DNA from: Hymenobacter caeli
GTDB lineage: Bacteria; Bacteroidota; Bacteroidia; Cytophagales; Hymenobacteraceae
Direction: 5' to 3'
Assembly: GCF_013294115.1 (NCBI RefSeq)
Contig: NZ_JABSNP010000013.1
Span: 1-64,000, forward strand
DNA length: 64,000 nucleotides
A model generated the notes under the pieces. It saw only the letters and a list, made by a program, of their open reading frames with translations, was not told where the DNA came from and did not search any database. Made by a program: the position numbers and the translations under genes. The stretch's first letter is position 1; the number at the start of each line of letters is the position of its first letter. Shown in pieces: positions 1 to 9,852 of this stretch.

Positions 1-51
1 CACAAAATGGTCCGACTGGTCGTAGCTCTATTAGAATGGCTGCTCCGACAA

Positions 52-345
52 CTAGTGGTCTGTCAAAGGTCTGTAAAAATAGTAGGGTAGAGTAGTGATA
101 AACATATCGGCTAACCCGTGTCTAGGCATTGGTAATCCTTCGGGTAGCATTTGGCCAGAAGGCGTAACAAACTCTGGCCAAATCATGAAAAGCGAATTGC
201 GAGTTGCTATCTCCTCGTTTTCGTAAGAGAAGTCCCAGCGAATGTGCTGATAATGGGGCGTTTTTCGTCCGCCTTCTTCAACGTTGAAAAGGCTGTAGCT
301 TACCCTAAAGTCTGGTATCCATCCTTTTTCGGTATAGGATGCCAT
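52..345 (-). CDS. Small protein resembling the EF-Tu beta-barrel-like family
   Basis: This 97-residue reading frame begins at ATG 345 and ends at a TAG at 52-54. The N-terminal half contains PDFRVSY, EEGGRKTP and IRWDFSYE, followed by FMIWPEF. From memory this arrangement resembles short bacterial proteins related to the EF-Tu beta-barrel domain, which have unknown roles. There is no signal peptide and no membrane segment. Base composition is clearly lower in GC than parA and the genes that follow, which may mean recent acquisition. It lies immediately downstream of parA on the same strand, in the position where parB is usual in Bacteroidetes. The family assignment is tentative; that it is a real gene is more likely than not. 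Confidence 0.55.
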   Translation of the reverse strand: MASYTEKGWIPDFRVSYSLFNVEEGGRKTPHYQHIRWDFSYENEEIATRNSLFMIWPEFVTPSGQMLPEGLPMPRHGLADMFITTLPYYFYRPLTDH

Positions 346-439
346 AATATTTTCGCGCCTTAATCTGACATTATCCAGCAGAAAAATACTTCGCTACGCG
401 AACGTCAGGTAAGCATAGCCGCCTGCTTACGTTATTCCT

Positions 440-1249
440 CTACGCCGCTTCGTCGGCTGCCTCGGCTTCCGGCTTGGCTTCCACGCTGTTTTTTTCCACA
501 ATTTCGCGGGCCAGGTTGAGGTAGCTGATGGAGCCTTTGCTTTCGGCGTCGTGCATGATGGCGGGGATGCCGAAGCTGGGGGCCTCGCTCAGCTTCACGT
601 TGCGCGGGATGATGGTGTCGAAGGTGAGCTGCTGGAAGTGCATCCGCACTTCCTCCACCACCTGGTTGCTCAGGCGCAGGCGCACGTCGTACATCGTGAG
701 CAGGATGCCTTCGATTTCCAGGTCGGTGTTCAGGCGGCTCTGGATGATTTTGATGGTGTTGAGCAGCTTGCCTAACCCTTCCAAGGCAAAATACTCGCAC
801 TGCACCGGGATGATGACCGAGTGCGCCGCCGTGAGGGCGTTCACGGTGATGAGGCCCAGCGAGGGCGAGCAGTCGATGATGATGAAGTCGTACTCGTCGG
901 CCAGGGGGCGCAGGGCCTCCTTCATCTTGGCCTCGCGGTTGGGCAGGCTAATCATTTCCACCTCGGCCCCCACCAGGTCGATGTGGGAGGGCATGAGGTC
1001 GAGCTGGGGCAGGATGTTGGTGGTGAGGATGATGTCGCGGGCGTTGATGCCGTCCACCATGCACTCGTAGATGCTGTGCTGGATGTCCTTGGGGTCGTAG
1101 CCCACGCCCGAGGTGGCGTTGGCCTGCGGGTCGGCGTCCACGAGCAGGGTTCGGTAGTCCAGGGCGGCCAGCGAGGCCGCGAGGTTGATGGCCGAGGTGG
1201 TTTTGCCCACGCCGCCTTTCTGGTTGGCTACCGCGATAATTTTTCCCAT
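440..1249 (-). CDS. parA: ParA/Soj-type chromosome partitioning ATPase
   Basis: The 269-residue protein starts at ATG 1249. A longer frame exists upstream, but the N-terminus [10 protein letters not shown] is the usual ParA start. The deviant Walker A motif KGGVGKTT is at residues 11-18, DADPQANAT at about 38-46, and a Walker B strand ([12 protein letters not shown]) lies mid-protein. ParA ATPases of this family bind DNA non-specifically when ATP-bound and, with ParB on parS sites, segregate replication origins. The extreme C-terminus is an acidic Glu/Ala tail ([14 protein letters not shown]). No parB follows within the window: the next gene downstream is the small low-GC gene at 52-345. A 7-bp inverted repeat (GTAAGCA/TGCTTAC) at about 412-431, just past the stop codon, may be a weak terminator. 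Confidence 0.95.
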   Translation of the reverse strand: MGKIIAVANQKGGVGKTTSAINLAASLAALDYRTLLVDADPQANATSGVGYDPKDIQHSIYECMVDGINARDIILTTNILPQLDLMPSHIDLVGAEVEMISLPNREAKMKEALRPLADEYDFIIIDCSPSLGLITVNALTAAHSVIIPVQCEYFALEGLGKLLNTIKIIQSRLNTDLEIEGILLTMYDVRLRLSNQVVEEVRMHFQQLTFDTIIPRNVKLSEAPSFGIPAIMHDAESKGSISYLNLAREIVEKNSVEAKPEAEAADEAA

Positions 1250-1437
1250 GAGAAGTAACGGAATACGGAAGCGGCCGGGGCTGGAGTTGGGGAGGATAAG
1301 CGGGTAGCGGGGGCAACGCCGGCCCGGCCGGCCCAGCTTCCCCTTCCACAAAATAAGGCCAAAAAAAACGGATTCGCCAAGCCCGGGCGGGCCCGGCGAA
1401 TCCGAAGCACTTTATACGGGCAAGCGGGCCCGGGCGG

Positions 1438-2118
1438 CTACAGCGTCACCGTTTCGCCGATTTTCAGCAGGTGCAGCGCTTTGCCCGCGGCCTGGGCCTC
1501 GGCCACGGAAGCGGCGTGGTCGATGACCAGCGGCGGGAACGTGTCGTAGTGCATGCCGATGATTTTTTGGGTGCCCACCCAATCGGCCGCCACCAGCGCG
1601 TCGGTGAGGCCCATGGTGTAGTGGTCGCCGATGGGCAGCAGGGCGAAATCAACCTGGTGCCGCTCGCCGATGAGCTTGAGGTCGTAGGTCAGGGCCGTGT
1701 CGCCGGCGAAGTAGAACGTCGGGCCCTCGGTGGTTTTGACGACGAAGCCCATGGGCACGCCGCCGTAGGAGCCGTCGGGAAACGAGCTGGAGTGGGCGGC
1801 GGCCACGCAGTGCACCGTGCCGAAGGGCAGCGCCACCTTGCCGCCGAGGTTGGTGCCGATGACCTCGATGCCCTTGGCGCCGAAGTAGCCGGCCACCTCG
1901 GCAATGGCCAGGATGGTGGCGCCGGTGCGCTTGGCGATTTCCTCGGCGTCGGCGATGTGGTCGCCGTGGGCGTGCGAGAGCAGGATGTAGTCGGCCTCGA
2001 TGGCGTCCACGTCGATATCCTTGGCCAGCGGGTTGGGGCGGATGAACGGGTCGAACAGCACTTTGGTAGTGCCGATGGTGGCCAGGAAGGCCGAGTGGCC
2101 GAGATAGGTAAGCTGCAT
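1438..2118 (-). CDS. UPF0173 family metal-dependent hydrolase
   Basis: This 226-residue cytoplasmic protein has the metallo-beta-lactamase fold. The zinc-binding HxHxDH motif is HAHGDH at residues 49-54 (LLSHAHGDHIAD), preceded by the typical MQLTYLGHSAF start of UPF0173 proteins. Later metal ligands fall in AAAHSSSFPDG, FAGDTAL and IGMHYDTFP. Its length matches the family (about 225-230). Family members are annotated as metal-dependent hydrolases and a true substrate is not established. It is transcribed divergently from the oligopeptide-binding lipoprotein at 2221, with about 100 bp between the two start codons. Confidence 0.93.
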   Translation of the reverse strand: MQLTYLGHSAFLATIGTTKVLFDPFIRPNPLAKDIDVDAIEADYILLSHAHGDHIADAEEIAKRTGATILAIAEVAGYFGAKGIEVIGTNLGGKVALPFGTVHCVAAAHSSSFPDGSYGGVPMGFVVKTTEGPTFYFAGDTALTYDLKLIGERHQVDFALLPIGDHYTMGLTDALVAADWVGTQKIIGMHYDTFPPLVIDHAASVAEAQAAGKALHLLKIGETVTL

Positions 2119-2182
2119 TGGTTTACTAGGGGGAAATGTGGGAAGGGGATGAGCAGTGCGGGGAGCCCGGCCGGGCCCCCGT

Positions 2183-2190
2183 TACCTTTG
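2183..2190 (+). promoter_or_regulatory. Bacteroidetes -7 promoter box TACCTTTG
   Basis: TACCTTTG fits the Bacteroidetes sigma-A consensus TAnnTTTG. It ends 30 nt before ATG 2221 of the oligopeptide-binding lipoprotein. No clear -33 TTTG was seen. Confidence 0.6.
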
Positions 2191-2220
2191 CCCGAACAAG
2201 CCTGGCTCACTTCTGTTCGT

Positions 2221-4014
2221 ATGCGGCGTTTCTGGGGCCTTTGGGCCGTGTTTTGGGTGGGCGCGGGGGCCCTGGCGGGCTGCCGGAGCGGCGGCGCGTC
2301 GGCGGCCGACGAGCGCCGGGTGTTCCGCTACAACCAGCCCGAGGCCCTCACCTCGCTCGACCCCGCCTTTGCCCGCAACCAGGCCAATTCCTGGGCGGTG
2401 GCGCAGCTCTACAACGGGCTGATGGAGCTGGACTCGACGCTGACGCCGGTGCCGGCGCTGGCCCGCCACTACGCGGTGTCGGCCGACGGCCTCACGTACA
2501 CCTTCGTGTTGCGGCCGTTTGTTATGTTTCATGAGGACGAGCAACTCTTTCTGTCAAAAGAGGATGTGACAGCCAATGCTGGGCTCGATATTACTGCCGC
2601 TAGAATAACGCGGGAACAAGGTGCCGAGGCAGCGCGAAAGTGGTGGATTATACAGAGCCAGGGGGTATATGCGTCAGCTACCCGTCCGGTTACTGCGGCC
2701 GATTTCGTGTACAGCTTCCAGCGGCTGTTAGATGCCAAGACTGCTTCGCCGGGCGGCTGGATTTTCCGGGGTAAGGTGCTGGAAAAGGCCGACGGGGCCC
2801 CCAGCGACACCTGTTTCGTGGCCGTGAACGATTCGACGCTGCGTATCCACCTTAAAGCACCGTTCATTCCGTTCCTGGGCATCCTCACCATGCCCTACGC
2901 CTACGTGGTGCCCCACGAGGCCGTGGCGAAATACGGTAAGGATTTTCGCGAGCACCCGGTGGGCACGGGCCCCTTCCAGTTCCGGCTCTGGGACGAGGGC
3001 AACGTGCTGCTCTACAAGCGGAACCCGCACTATTGGCGCTCCGACGCCCGGGGCCGCCAACTGCCGTATTTGGATGCCGTAGCCATCAGCTTCATTGCCG
3101 ACCGCAAGACGGAGTTCCTCACCTTCATGCAGGGCAAGCTCGATTTCCTGTCGGGCATCCGCGAGGGCTCGCGCGACCTGGTGATGAACCGCGATGGCAC
3201 CGTGCGGGCCGATTTCCGGGGCCAGTTCGCGGTGCAGAAGGTGCCATACCTAAACACCGAATACCTGGGCATCCAGCTCGACAGCACCCACCTCACCGGC
3301 GAGCAGGCCGTGCAGGGGCGCGCCCTGCGCGACGTGCGCGTGCGCCAGGCCCTGGCCTGGGCCCTGAACAAGCCGGAGCTGACGGCCTATATGCTGAACC
3401 ACGTGGGCCAGCCCGGTACGTCGGGCTTCGTGCCGGCGGCGCTGCCCTCGTTCTCGCAGGCGCTGGTGCCGGGCTATACGTACCAGCCGGCCAAGGCGCG
3501 GGCGCTGCTCCGGGCCGCCGGCTGGGGCCCCCGGCACCCGCTACGCCTGCGCCTGAGCACGGTGGCCGAACGCAAGGAAATCGGCGAGTACCTGCAAAAA
3601 CAGTGGGCCAACGTGGGCGTCCAGGTGCAGGTCGACATCAACCAGTCGGCGGCCCAGCAGGAGCTGGTGGACAACGGCCGGGCCGCCTTCTTCGCCAAGA
3701 GCTGGCTCGGCGACTACCCCGACGCGGAAAACTACCTGGCCCTGTTCTACAGCCCCAACTTCAGCCCCGCGGGCCCCGACAAAACCCACTTCCAAAGCCC
3801 CGCCTACGACCGCCTCTACGACCAGGCCATCCGCACCCAGGACGCGGCCCGGCGCACGGCCCTCTACCAGCAAATGGACCGCCTCGTGGTGGCCGAGGCC
3901 CCCGTCATCCCCCTCTACTACGACGAGCTGATTCGCTTGAGCCAGAACAACGTGCGCGGCCTCAAAGCCAACCCCATGAACCAGCTGCTGCTGGAAAGCG
4001 TGTGGAAAAAATAG
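2221..4014 (+). CDS. Oligopeptide-binding lipoprotein (SBP_bac_5), with an unusual insert
   Basis: This is a solute-binding component for peptide ABC uptake. The start at ATG 2221 gives 597 residues with a lipoprotein signal ending in GALAGC (Cys21). It is preferred over the much longer upstream frame, which only shadows the antisense hydrolase gene. Family features include the start EALTSLDPAFARNQ, VTAADFVYSFQRLLD, HPVGTGPFQFRLWD, RVRQALAWALNK and the C-terminal APVIPLYYDELIRLSQNNVRG. Residues about 107-154, encoded by about 2540-2685, sit between VMFHED and PVTAADFVYSF. Family proteins as I remember them have only a short loop there. That stretch is visibly lower in GC (codons such as AAA, GAT, ATA, TTA) than the flanking sequence. 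No permease or ATPase genes are adjacent, as is common for these lipoproteins in Bacteroidetes. Confidence 0.9.
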   Translation: MRRFWGLWAVFWVGAGALAGCRSGGASAADERRVFRYNQPEALTSLDPAFARNQANSWAVAQLYNGLMELDSTLTPVPALARHYAVSADGLTYTFVLRPFVMFHEDEQLFLSKEDVTANAGLDITAARITREQGAEAARKWWIIQSQGVYASATRPVTAADFVYSFQRLLDAKTASPGGWIFRGKVLEKADGAPSDTCFVAVNDSTLRIHLKAPFIPFLGILTMPYAYVVPHEAVAKYGKDFREHPVGTGPFQFRLWDEGNVLLYKRNPHYWRSDARGRQLPYLDAVAISFIADRKTEFLTFMQGKLDFLSGIREGSRDLVMNRDGTVRADFRGQFAVQKVPYLNTEYLGIQLDSTHLTGEQAVQGRALRDVRVRQALAWALNKPELTAYMLNHVGQPGTSGFVPAALPSFSQALVPGYTYQPAKARALLRAAGWGPRHPLRLRLSTVAERKEIGEYLQKQWANVGVQVQVDINQSAAQQELVDNGRAAFFAKSWLGDYPDAENYLALFYSPNFSPAGPDKTHFQSPAYDRLYDQAIRTQDAARRTALYQQMDRLVVAEAPVIPLYYDELIRLSQNNVRGLKANPMNQLLLESVWKK

Positions 4015-4066
4015 GGCGGCGGGCGGCGGGCGGCGGGTGAATCCTGGGCGGGTGGATAAGTATCCT

Positions 4067-4168
4067 AGGCCGTCATGCTGAACGTAGCGAAGCATCTCTA
4101 CTGCTTCGTTGAATCGATTGGTTTACTGCCGCGGTAGAGATGCTTCACTGCGTTCAGCATGACGGCCT
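4067..4168. repeat. Palindromic intergenic element, copy A of a dispersed family
   Basis: The two 34-bp arms (4067-4100 and 4135-4168) are inverted copies with two mismatches; the arms carry GTCATGCTGAACG and GAAGCATCTCTA. The loop contains ATCGATTGGTTTACT. It lies between the convergent ends of the oligopeptide-binding gene and yidC. Related copies occur at 6180-6276 and 25221-25350. Confidence 0.85.
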
Positions 4169-4210
4169 GAGATAAATACATCAGGGCCCCGGACGGACAC
4201 TAAAAAACAA

Positions 4211-4238
4211 AAAAAGGCCCGCCGAAGCGGGCCTTTTC
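4211..4238 (-). terminator. Intrinsic terminator of yidC
   Basis: The stem GGCCCGC-CGAA-GCGGGCC is flanked on the left by seven A's, which read as a U-tract on the minus strand, and on the right by four T's. It sits 22 bp past the yidC stop codon. Confidence 0.8.
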
Positions 4239-4259
4239 TACAAGCAGCGAAGCGGCTGG

Positions 4260-6071
4260 TTACGCTTTGCCGGGCCGCTTGGCCTGGGCCTCGCGCTCCT
4301 GCGAGGCTTTCATGGCTTCGGCGATGCGGGCCTGGAAGCCGGTGGGCTTCTTGTCCTTGTTTTTCACCTTGTTGGCTTCGAGCTGGGCGCGGATTTTGGT
4401 GTCGTCCACGAACGACTTGGTGATGGCCTGCTGGGCGAAAGTGATGATGTTCGACACGAAGTAGTACCAGGTGAGGCCCGCCGCGAAGCTGTTCAGCACG
4501 AACAGGAAGATGATGGGCATCAGGTAGCTGTAGAACTTCATGGGGCCCTGCATGGCGGTGTTCACCTGGTTGCTCTGCCAGGTCATGAGCAGGGTGGAGG
4601 CCGTCATCAGCAGCGTGAACATGGACACGTGGTCGCCGTACCACTTCACGAAGAAGGGCAGCTTGGCAAACACGTCGTAGCTGCTCAGGTCCTTGGCCCA
4701 GAGGAAATGCTCCTGCCGCAGCTCGATGGCGTTGGGGAAGAACTGGAACATGGCGAACAGAATCGGCAGCGTGAGCAGCGTGGGCACGCAGCCGCTGAGC
4801 GGGCTTACCCCGAAGGCCGAGTAGAGCTTCATCGTCTCCTGCTGCACCTTGGTGGGGTCGTCGCCGATTTTCTCTTTGATGGCGTCAATCTCCGGCTTCA
4901 GCACCTTCATGCGGGCCTGGCTCTCGTAGGTTTTGTACGTGAGGGGCCAGGTCACCAGCTTGATGAGCAGCACCAGCAGCGCGATGATGATGCCGTAGTT
5001 GCTGATGTACTGGGCCAGGAAGTGGAACACCGGCAGGATGATGAACTGGTTCACCCACCGGAACAGGCCCCAGCCCAGGTACACGTTGCGGTCGAAGCCC
5101 GGGGCCACGGCCTTGAGCAGGTTAAACGAGTTGGGCCCGAAGAAGTAGCGAAACTGGCCGCGTCCCTGCTCCACCTCGGCCACCGGCAGGGTGAGCGTGG
5201 TGCTCATGGTTTTGATGAACGTCGAGTCGTTGGCATCGGGCACCGCCGTGTTGAAGGTACCGCCGCTAAACGGCTGACCGTCGGCGATGAGGCCGGCCAC
5301 GAAGAAGTCGTGCTTGTGGGCGGCCCACTTCACGGGGCCCTCCGATTTGCTTTCCTCGGGCTTCTCGCTGGTCTCGGCCAGGGCGGTGTGGCTGCCGGCG
5401 GCCGAGTAGTGGTTGATGGTGGAGTGGTTGCGGTTCTGCTTGAGGTCCTGCTCGGTCTGGCGCACCCGGTCGAGGAACGTGAAGGTGAGCGGCTCCTGGG
5501 CCACGGTGCGCTCCAGGCCGTTCAGGCGCAGGTCGTAGCCCACCTCGTAGCTGCCGGGGGCCAGGCTGTAGGTCTGCACGATGGTGCCGCCGGCCACCGC
5601 CGCCGTGAAGGTGATGCGCTGGGTGCCCACGCCCGAAGGCTGGAAGTTGAGGTCCGAAAAGCGAATCGTTTTGCCGTCCACCGTGCGGAAGCGCGTGTCG
5701 AGGCGGGCGCTTTGGGCGTCAATCAGGTCGAGGGGCTTGCCGAAGAAGGTCTTGTACTTGGTCAGGCGCACGGCCGTCACGGCCCCGCCGCGGCTGGAGA
5801 GCGTGACGGTGAGGAGGTCGTTTTTTAGCGTCACGTCCTGCACCGGGCCGGCGGCCGCGTCGAGGGGGGCGGCGGGGGCAAAGCCGGCGGCCACGGCCGC
5901 GGCGGCCGGCGAGGCGGCGGCCGCGGGCTGGGTCGCGGTTTTGGCGGCGGCGGTGGCGGCTTCCTGTTTTTTGGCCTTCTCCACGTCCGCCTGTTTGGGG
6001 CTGAAGAAAAACAGGTACACCAGAATCAGGGCCGATATAAGGAATAGGCCGGTGGCAGAATTTTTGTCCAT
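4260..6071 (-). CDS. yidC: Membrane protein insertase YidC
   Basis: This 603-residue inner-membrane insertase/chaperone acts with or without SecYEG to insert proteins into the membrane. An N-terminal transmembrane helix (about residues 7-24, GLFLISALILVYLFFF) is followed by an Ala-rich linker and a large periplasmic beta domain up to about residue 350. The conserved membrane core comes next: YISNYGIIIALLVLLIKLVTWPL, ARMKVLKPEIDAIKEK, PLSGCVPTLLTLPILFAMF and the last helices near LMPIIFLFVLNSFAAGLTWYY. The tail is basic (KNKDKKP...KRPGKA), as expected for ribosome contact. ATG 6071 lies 23 nt downstream of a TACCTTTG box (6095-6102, minus strand). It follows pyrG in the same direction, a common Bacteroidetes order, but a palindromic repeat separates them. 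Confidence 0.97.
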   Translation of the reverse strand: MDKNSATGLFLISALILVYLFFFSPKQADVEKAKKQEAATAAAKTATQPAAAASPAAAAVAAGFAPAAPLDAAAGPVQDVTLKNDLLTVTLSSRGGAVTAVRLTKYKTFFGKPLDLIDAQSARLDTRFRTVDGKTIRFSDLNFQPSGVGTQRITFTAAVAGGTIVQTYSLAPGSYEVGYDLRLNGLERTVAQEPLTFTFLDRVRQTEQDLKQNRNHSTINHYSAAGSHTALAETSEKPEESKSEGPVKWAAHKHDFFVAGLIADGQPFSGGTFNTAVPDANDSTFIKTMSTTLTLPVAEVEQGRGQFRYFFGPNSFNLLKAVAPGFDRNVYLGWGLFRWVNQFIILPVFHFLAQYISNYGIIIALLVLLIKLVTWPLTYKTYESQARMKVLKPEIDAIKEKIGDDPTKVQQETMKLYSAFGVSPLSGCVPTLLTLPILFAMFQFFPNAIELRQEHFLWAKDLSSYDVFAKLPFFVKWYGDHVSMFTLLMTASTLLMTWQSNQVNTAMQGPMKFYSYLMPIIFLFVLNSFAAGLTWYYFVSNIITFAQQAITKSFVDDTKIRAQLEANKVKNKDKKPTGFQARIAEAMKASQEREAQAKRPGKA

Positions 6072-6094
6072 TAACGTAACTGTGAAACGATGCG

Positions 6095-6102
6095 CAAAGG
6101 TA
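6095..6102 (-). promoter_or_regulatory. -7 promoter box TACCTTTG for yidC
   Basis: On the minus strand the bases read TACCTTTG, a perfect TAnnTTTG match, 23 nt upstream of ATG 6071. This gives yidC its own promoter downstream of the palindromic element. Confidence 0.65.
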
Positions 6103-6179
6103 CGGCGGCCCCCGCCGATGGCGCGGGGCCCCGGTGAGGGTTTACAGACAGGCCGTCCGTTTATAAATCAAAATAGGCC

Positions 6180-6276
6180 GTTATGTCGAGCGCAGCCGAG
6201 ACATCTCGCGTGCGGCAGCAAACCATCGATTGGATTACTCAGCACGCGAGATGTCTCGGCTGCGCTCGACATGACG
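6180..6276. repeat. Palindromic intergenic element, copy B
   Basis: Arms of about 34 bp (6180-6213 and 6242-6275) contain GTCGAGCGCAGCCGAGACAT and its reverse complement and match almost perfectly. The arm sequence differs from copy A, but the loop keeps the same ATCGATTGG(A/T)TTACT core, which ties the copies into one family. It lies between pyrG and yidC. Confidence 0.85.
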
Positions 6277-6315
6277 CGCCATGTTGAATTTTCAGCTTTC
6301 CTAAACAGCTACGGC

Positions 6316-8064
<1,749 letters not shown>

Positions 8065-8652
8065 TCAAGGCTGCGAAGTCACTGTCCAACCGCAGTTACG
8101 TGGCAACTTGGTCAGGTCTGCCAAGGCACATCGAATGCCTAGCGGGTCTAGTTTTTCCCGCATCTTTTTGAGCATGTCTTGCCGTTGGGTGCGTCGATTG
8201 TTTTCTTTTTGACGCGTGTCGCGTTCTTGGGGCGACGGCTGTAACGAGGCTTCTACCAAAAAGAAAATCAGGTCGATGCGTTGGAACGGACGCAATACTG
8301 CTGCTCGCAGGTCCGCCGCAAGCAAGGGGTCCTGGCTGCGGGCCCCTAAGTAGAGGCCGCTACAGGTGTTCAACGCTTTTTGTAAAATTTCTAGCGGGAT
8401 TTCTCCTGTTCGCATTTTCTTCCGCAACGCCTTGCTGTCTTCCCGAAAATCCTTGATTTCTATCAGTGTCAAAACCGGAAAATCGGGGCCAATGCCAGCC
8501 ACAATATCCACGCCTTTCATGCCATTTATTTTTTCGATGCGTTCCCGGTAAAAGCTGGCTTTGCTTTGGTCTTGCTCGTCATATTTGAATACGTACCAAG
8601 AATTATTATCAGGAAAGTGAAACTCCAGCTTATCCTTAAGAATCACCGGCAT
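8065..8652 (-). CDS. PD-(D/E)XK nuclease-like protein, partner of the ATPase
   Basis: No named family was recognised for this 195-residue protein. Around residues 47-68 it has GVDIVAGIG followed by LTLIEIKDF, that is Asp49 and Glu65-x-Lys67, with Gln91 a little further on. This matches the Asp...Glu-x-Lys core plus downstream Gln of PD-(D/E)XK nucleases. A strand (IDLIFFLVEAS) and a basic, glutamine-rich C-terminal half (residues about 141-170) follow. The start codon overlaps the 3' end of the upstream ATPase gene by 17 bp, so the two are probably translationally coupled. GC is much lower than in pyrG or the DD-peptidase on either side. Nuclease activity is inferred from motif geometry only. 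Confidence 0.7.
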   Translation of the reverse strand: MPVILKDKLEFHFPDNNSWYVFKYDEQDQSKASFYRERIEKINGMKGVDIVAGIGPDFPVLTLIEIKDFREDSKALRKKMRTGEIPLEILQKALNTCSGLYLGARSQDPLLAADLRAAVLRPFQRIDLIFFLVEASLQPSPQERDTRQKENNRRTQRQDMLKKMREKLDPLGIRCALADLTKLPRNCGWTVTSQP

Positions 8653-9736
8653 AATCCTGGTCTAAAGCGTCTTCAAAATCAAATGTCTGCGCCAATTCTG
8701 CATCCAAAGCCGCTATGTGTTGTAGTTGCATAAAGTCGTCCTGAGTTTCCACCTGGGTGCCAACTTTTTCGTCTGCGTAAAGCCCAAAATATTTTATCGG
8801 TAGCGGTTGCTTTTGCGAAAGAATATGCAACTCTTTCATCAGAAACAAACTATGCGTGGCTAGAATAATTTGGAAGCCTGCTCGTGCTAATTCGGCCAGT
8901 ATGGCGGCCATTTCTTTCAGCAACGCAGGATTTAAATTCGCCTCGGGCTCGTCCCAGAAAAGCGTGGTTTCAGGGGTGAGGGTACCGTTGGCAAGTAGCT
9001 TGTAGAGGGTGGCAAACTTGCGCATTCCCTCGGCTACCATGTTCATTTCCATCCGCGGCTGGTCGGGTGTGGATAGGTAGAAACGACCGCCTTCCTCCTC
9101 TACTTTGCCGCCGATAGTGCGTAGTAGCCTGTCCAATGTTTCAAATATTTTCGGATCGGGTGCATTCAAAGGCAGCGCGCCCAATAGCCGCAGCAGGTCT
9201 GGATAAGTTTGGTCGATGGGGACGGTACGAAGAGCATACATGGGAGCTAACCAACCCAGTGTAAGAACCTCCTTCGCAGGAACGAAAACGGGTGGGATAA
9301 CTCTTAAACTTAAGTTGAATGTTGATGGTGCTTTGTCTGATGAGTAGAGCATACCATCAGGTTCTGGCATAATCATCAAATCAGTAATGACTTCACCATC
9401 AGTGTATGAAAAAGTCGCTTTCACTGCAGCGGTAGGTACTAGGTGAGGACGACGGATTAACTCGTTGACTTGATATGGATAAGGCTGAAAAAGTGCGGTT
9501 AGCTTGGTTTCGAGCGAAAAGGTATAAATCCTGCCACTGCTCATAGTATGCCCATTAATCACGTCATACTGCTCCCTAAATTGTTCGGATAAGTAATACT
9601 GCAACGCATACCCCGCTTTCAGCACGTGGCTCTTCCCAGTTCCGTTCGCACCCACTATTACATTAAGGCCCGGTCCAAACTCAAAGTCGGCATCGGCGAA
9701 AACTGTGAAATTGTGGAGGTGCAGGCGTTTCAGCAT
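8636..9736 (-). CDS. AAA family ATPase (AAA_21/ABC-ATPase type)
   Basis: This 366-residue protein begins LHLHNFTVFADADFEF, typical of RecF/OLD-like ATPases. Walker A is GANGTGKS at residues 29-36. The signature-like segment is MVAEGMRKFATLYKLL at about 233-248. Walker B is TLFWDEPEAN at 258-267 (Asp262-Glu263), and the H-loop is ATHS at 293-296. A long variable insert (about 45-230) separates Walker A from the signature region, as in AAA_21 proteins. It has no TOPRIM nuclease domain of its own. Instead the next gene, overlapping by 17 bp, encodes a nuclease-like protein. Stand-alone ATPase plus nuclease pairs of this type (for example Septu or PARIS) act in phage defence, and that role is inferred here. 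The lower GC of both genes suggests transfer. Confidence 0.88.
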   Translation of the reverse strand: MLKRLHLHNFTVFADADFEFGPGLNVIVGANGTGKSHVLKAGYALQYYLSEQFREQYDVINGHTMSSGRIYTFSLETKLTALFQPYPYQVNELIRRPHLVPTAAVKATFSYTDGEVITDLMIMPEPDGMLYSSDKAPSTFNLSLRVIPPVFVPAKEVLTLGWLAPMYALRTVPIDQTYPDLLRLLGALPLNAPDPKIFETLDRLLRTIGGKVEEEGGRFYLSTPDQPRMEMNMVAEGMRKFATLYKLLANGTLTPETTLFWDEPEANLNPALLKEMAAILAELARAGFQIILATHSLFLMKELHILSQKQPLPIKYFGLYADEKVGTQVETQDDFMQLQHIAALDAELAQTFDFEDALDQDYAGDS

Positions 9737-9852
9737 AGCGCGAAGCTACGGAGATAGGGTTTCATAAGTGCCCTGGCTGTGTCGCGCTGCCGGGGCCCCC
9801 TGGTCGTGCTACCGGCCAGTTTGGGGGCCTGGTGCCGCCCCGCCCGTAACTA

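Noticed and set aside
1..1249. Replication origin or parS cluster beside parA
   Set aside because: No DnaA-box cluster or parS-like palindrome was recognised near parA.
1471..2220. Upstream extension of the oligopeptide-binding gene
   Set aside because: It lies antisense to the UPF0173 gene; the lipoprotein signal begins at ATG 2221, downstream of a promoter box.
4629..5828. 399-residue plus-strand frame opposite yidC
   Set aside because: Antisense shadow; yidC on the other strand is unmistakable.
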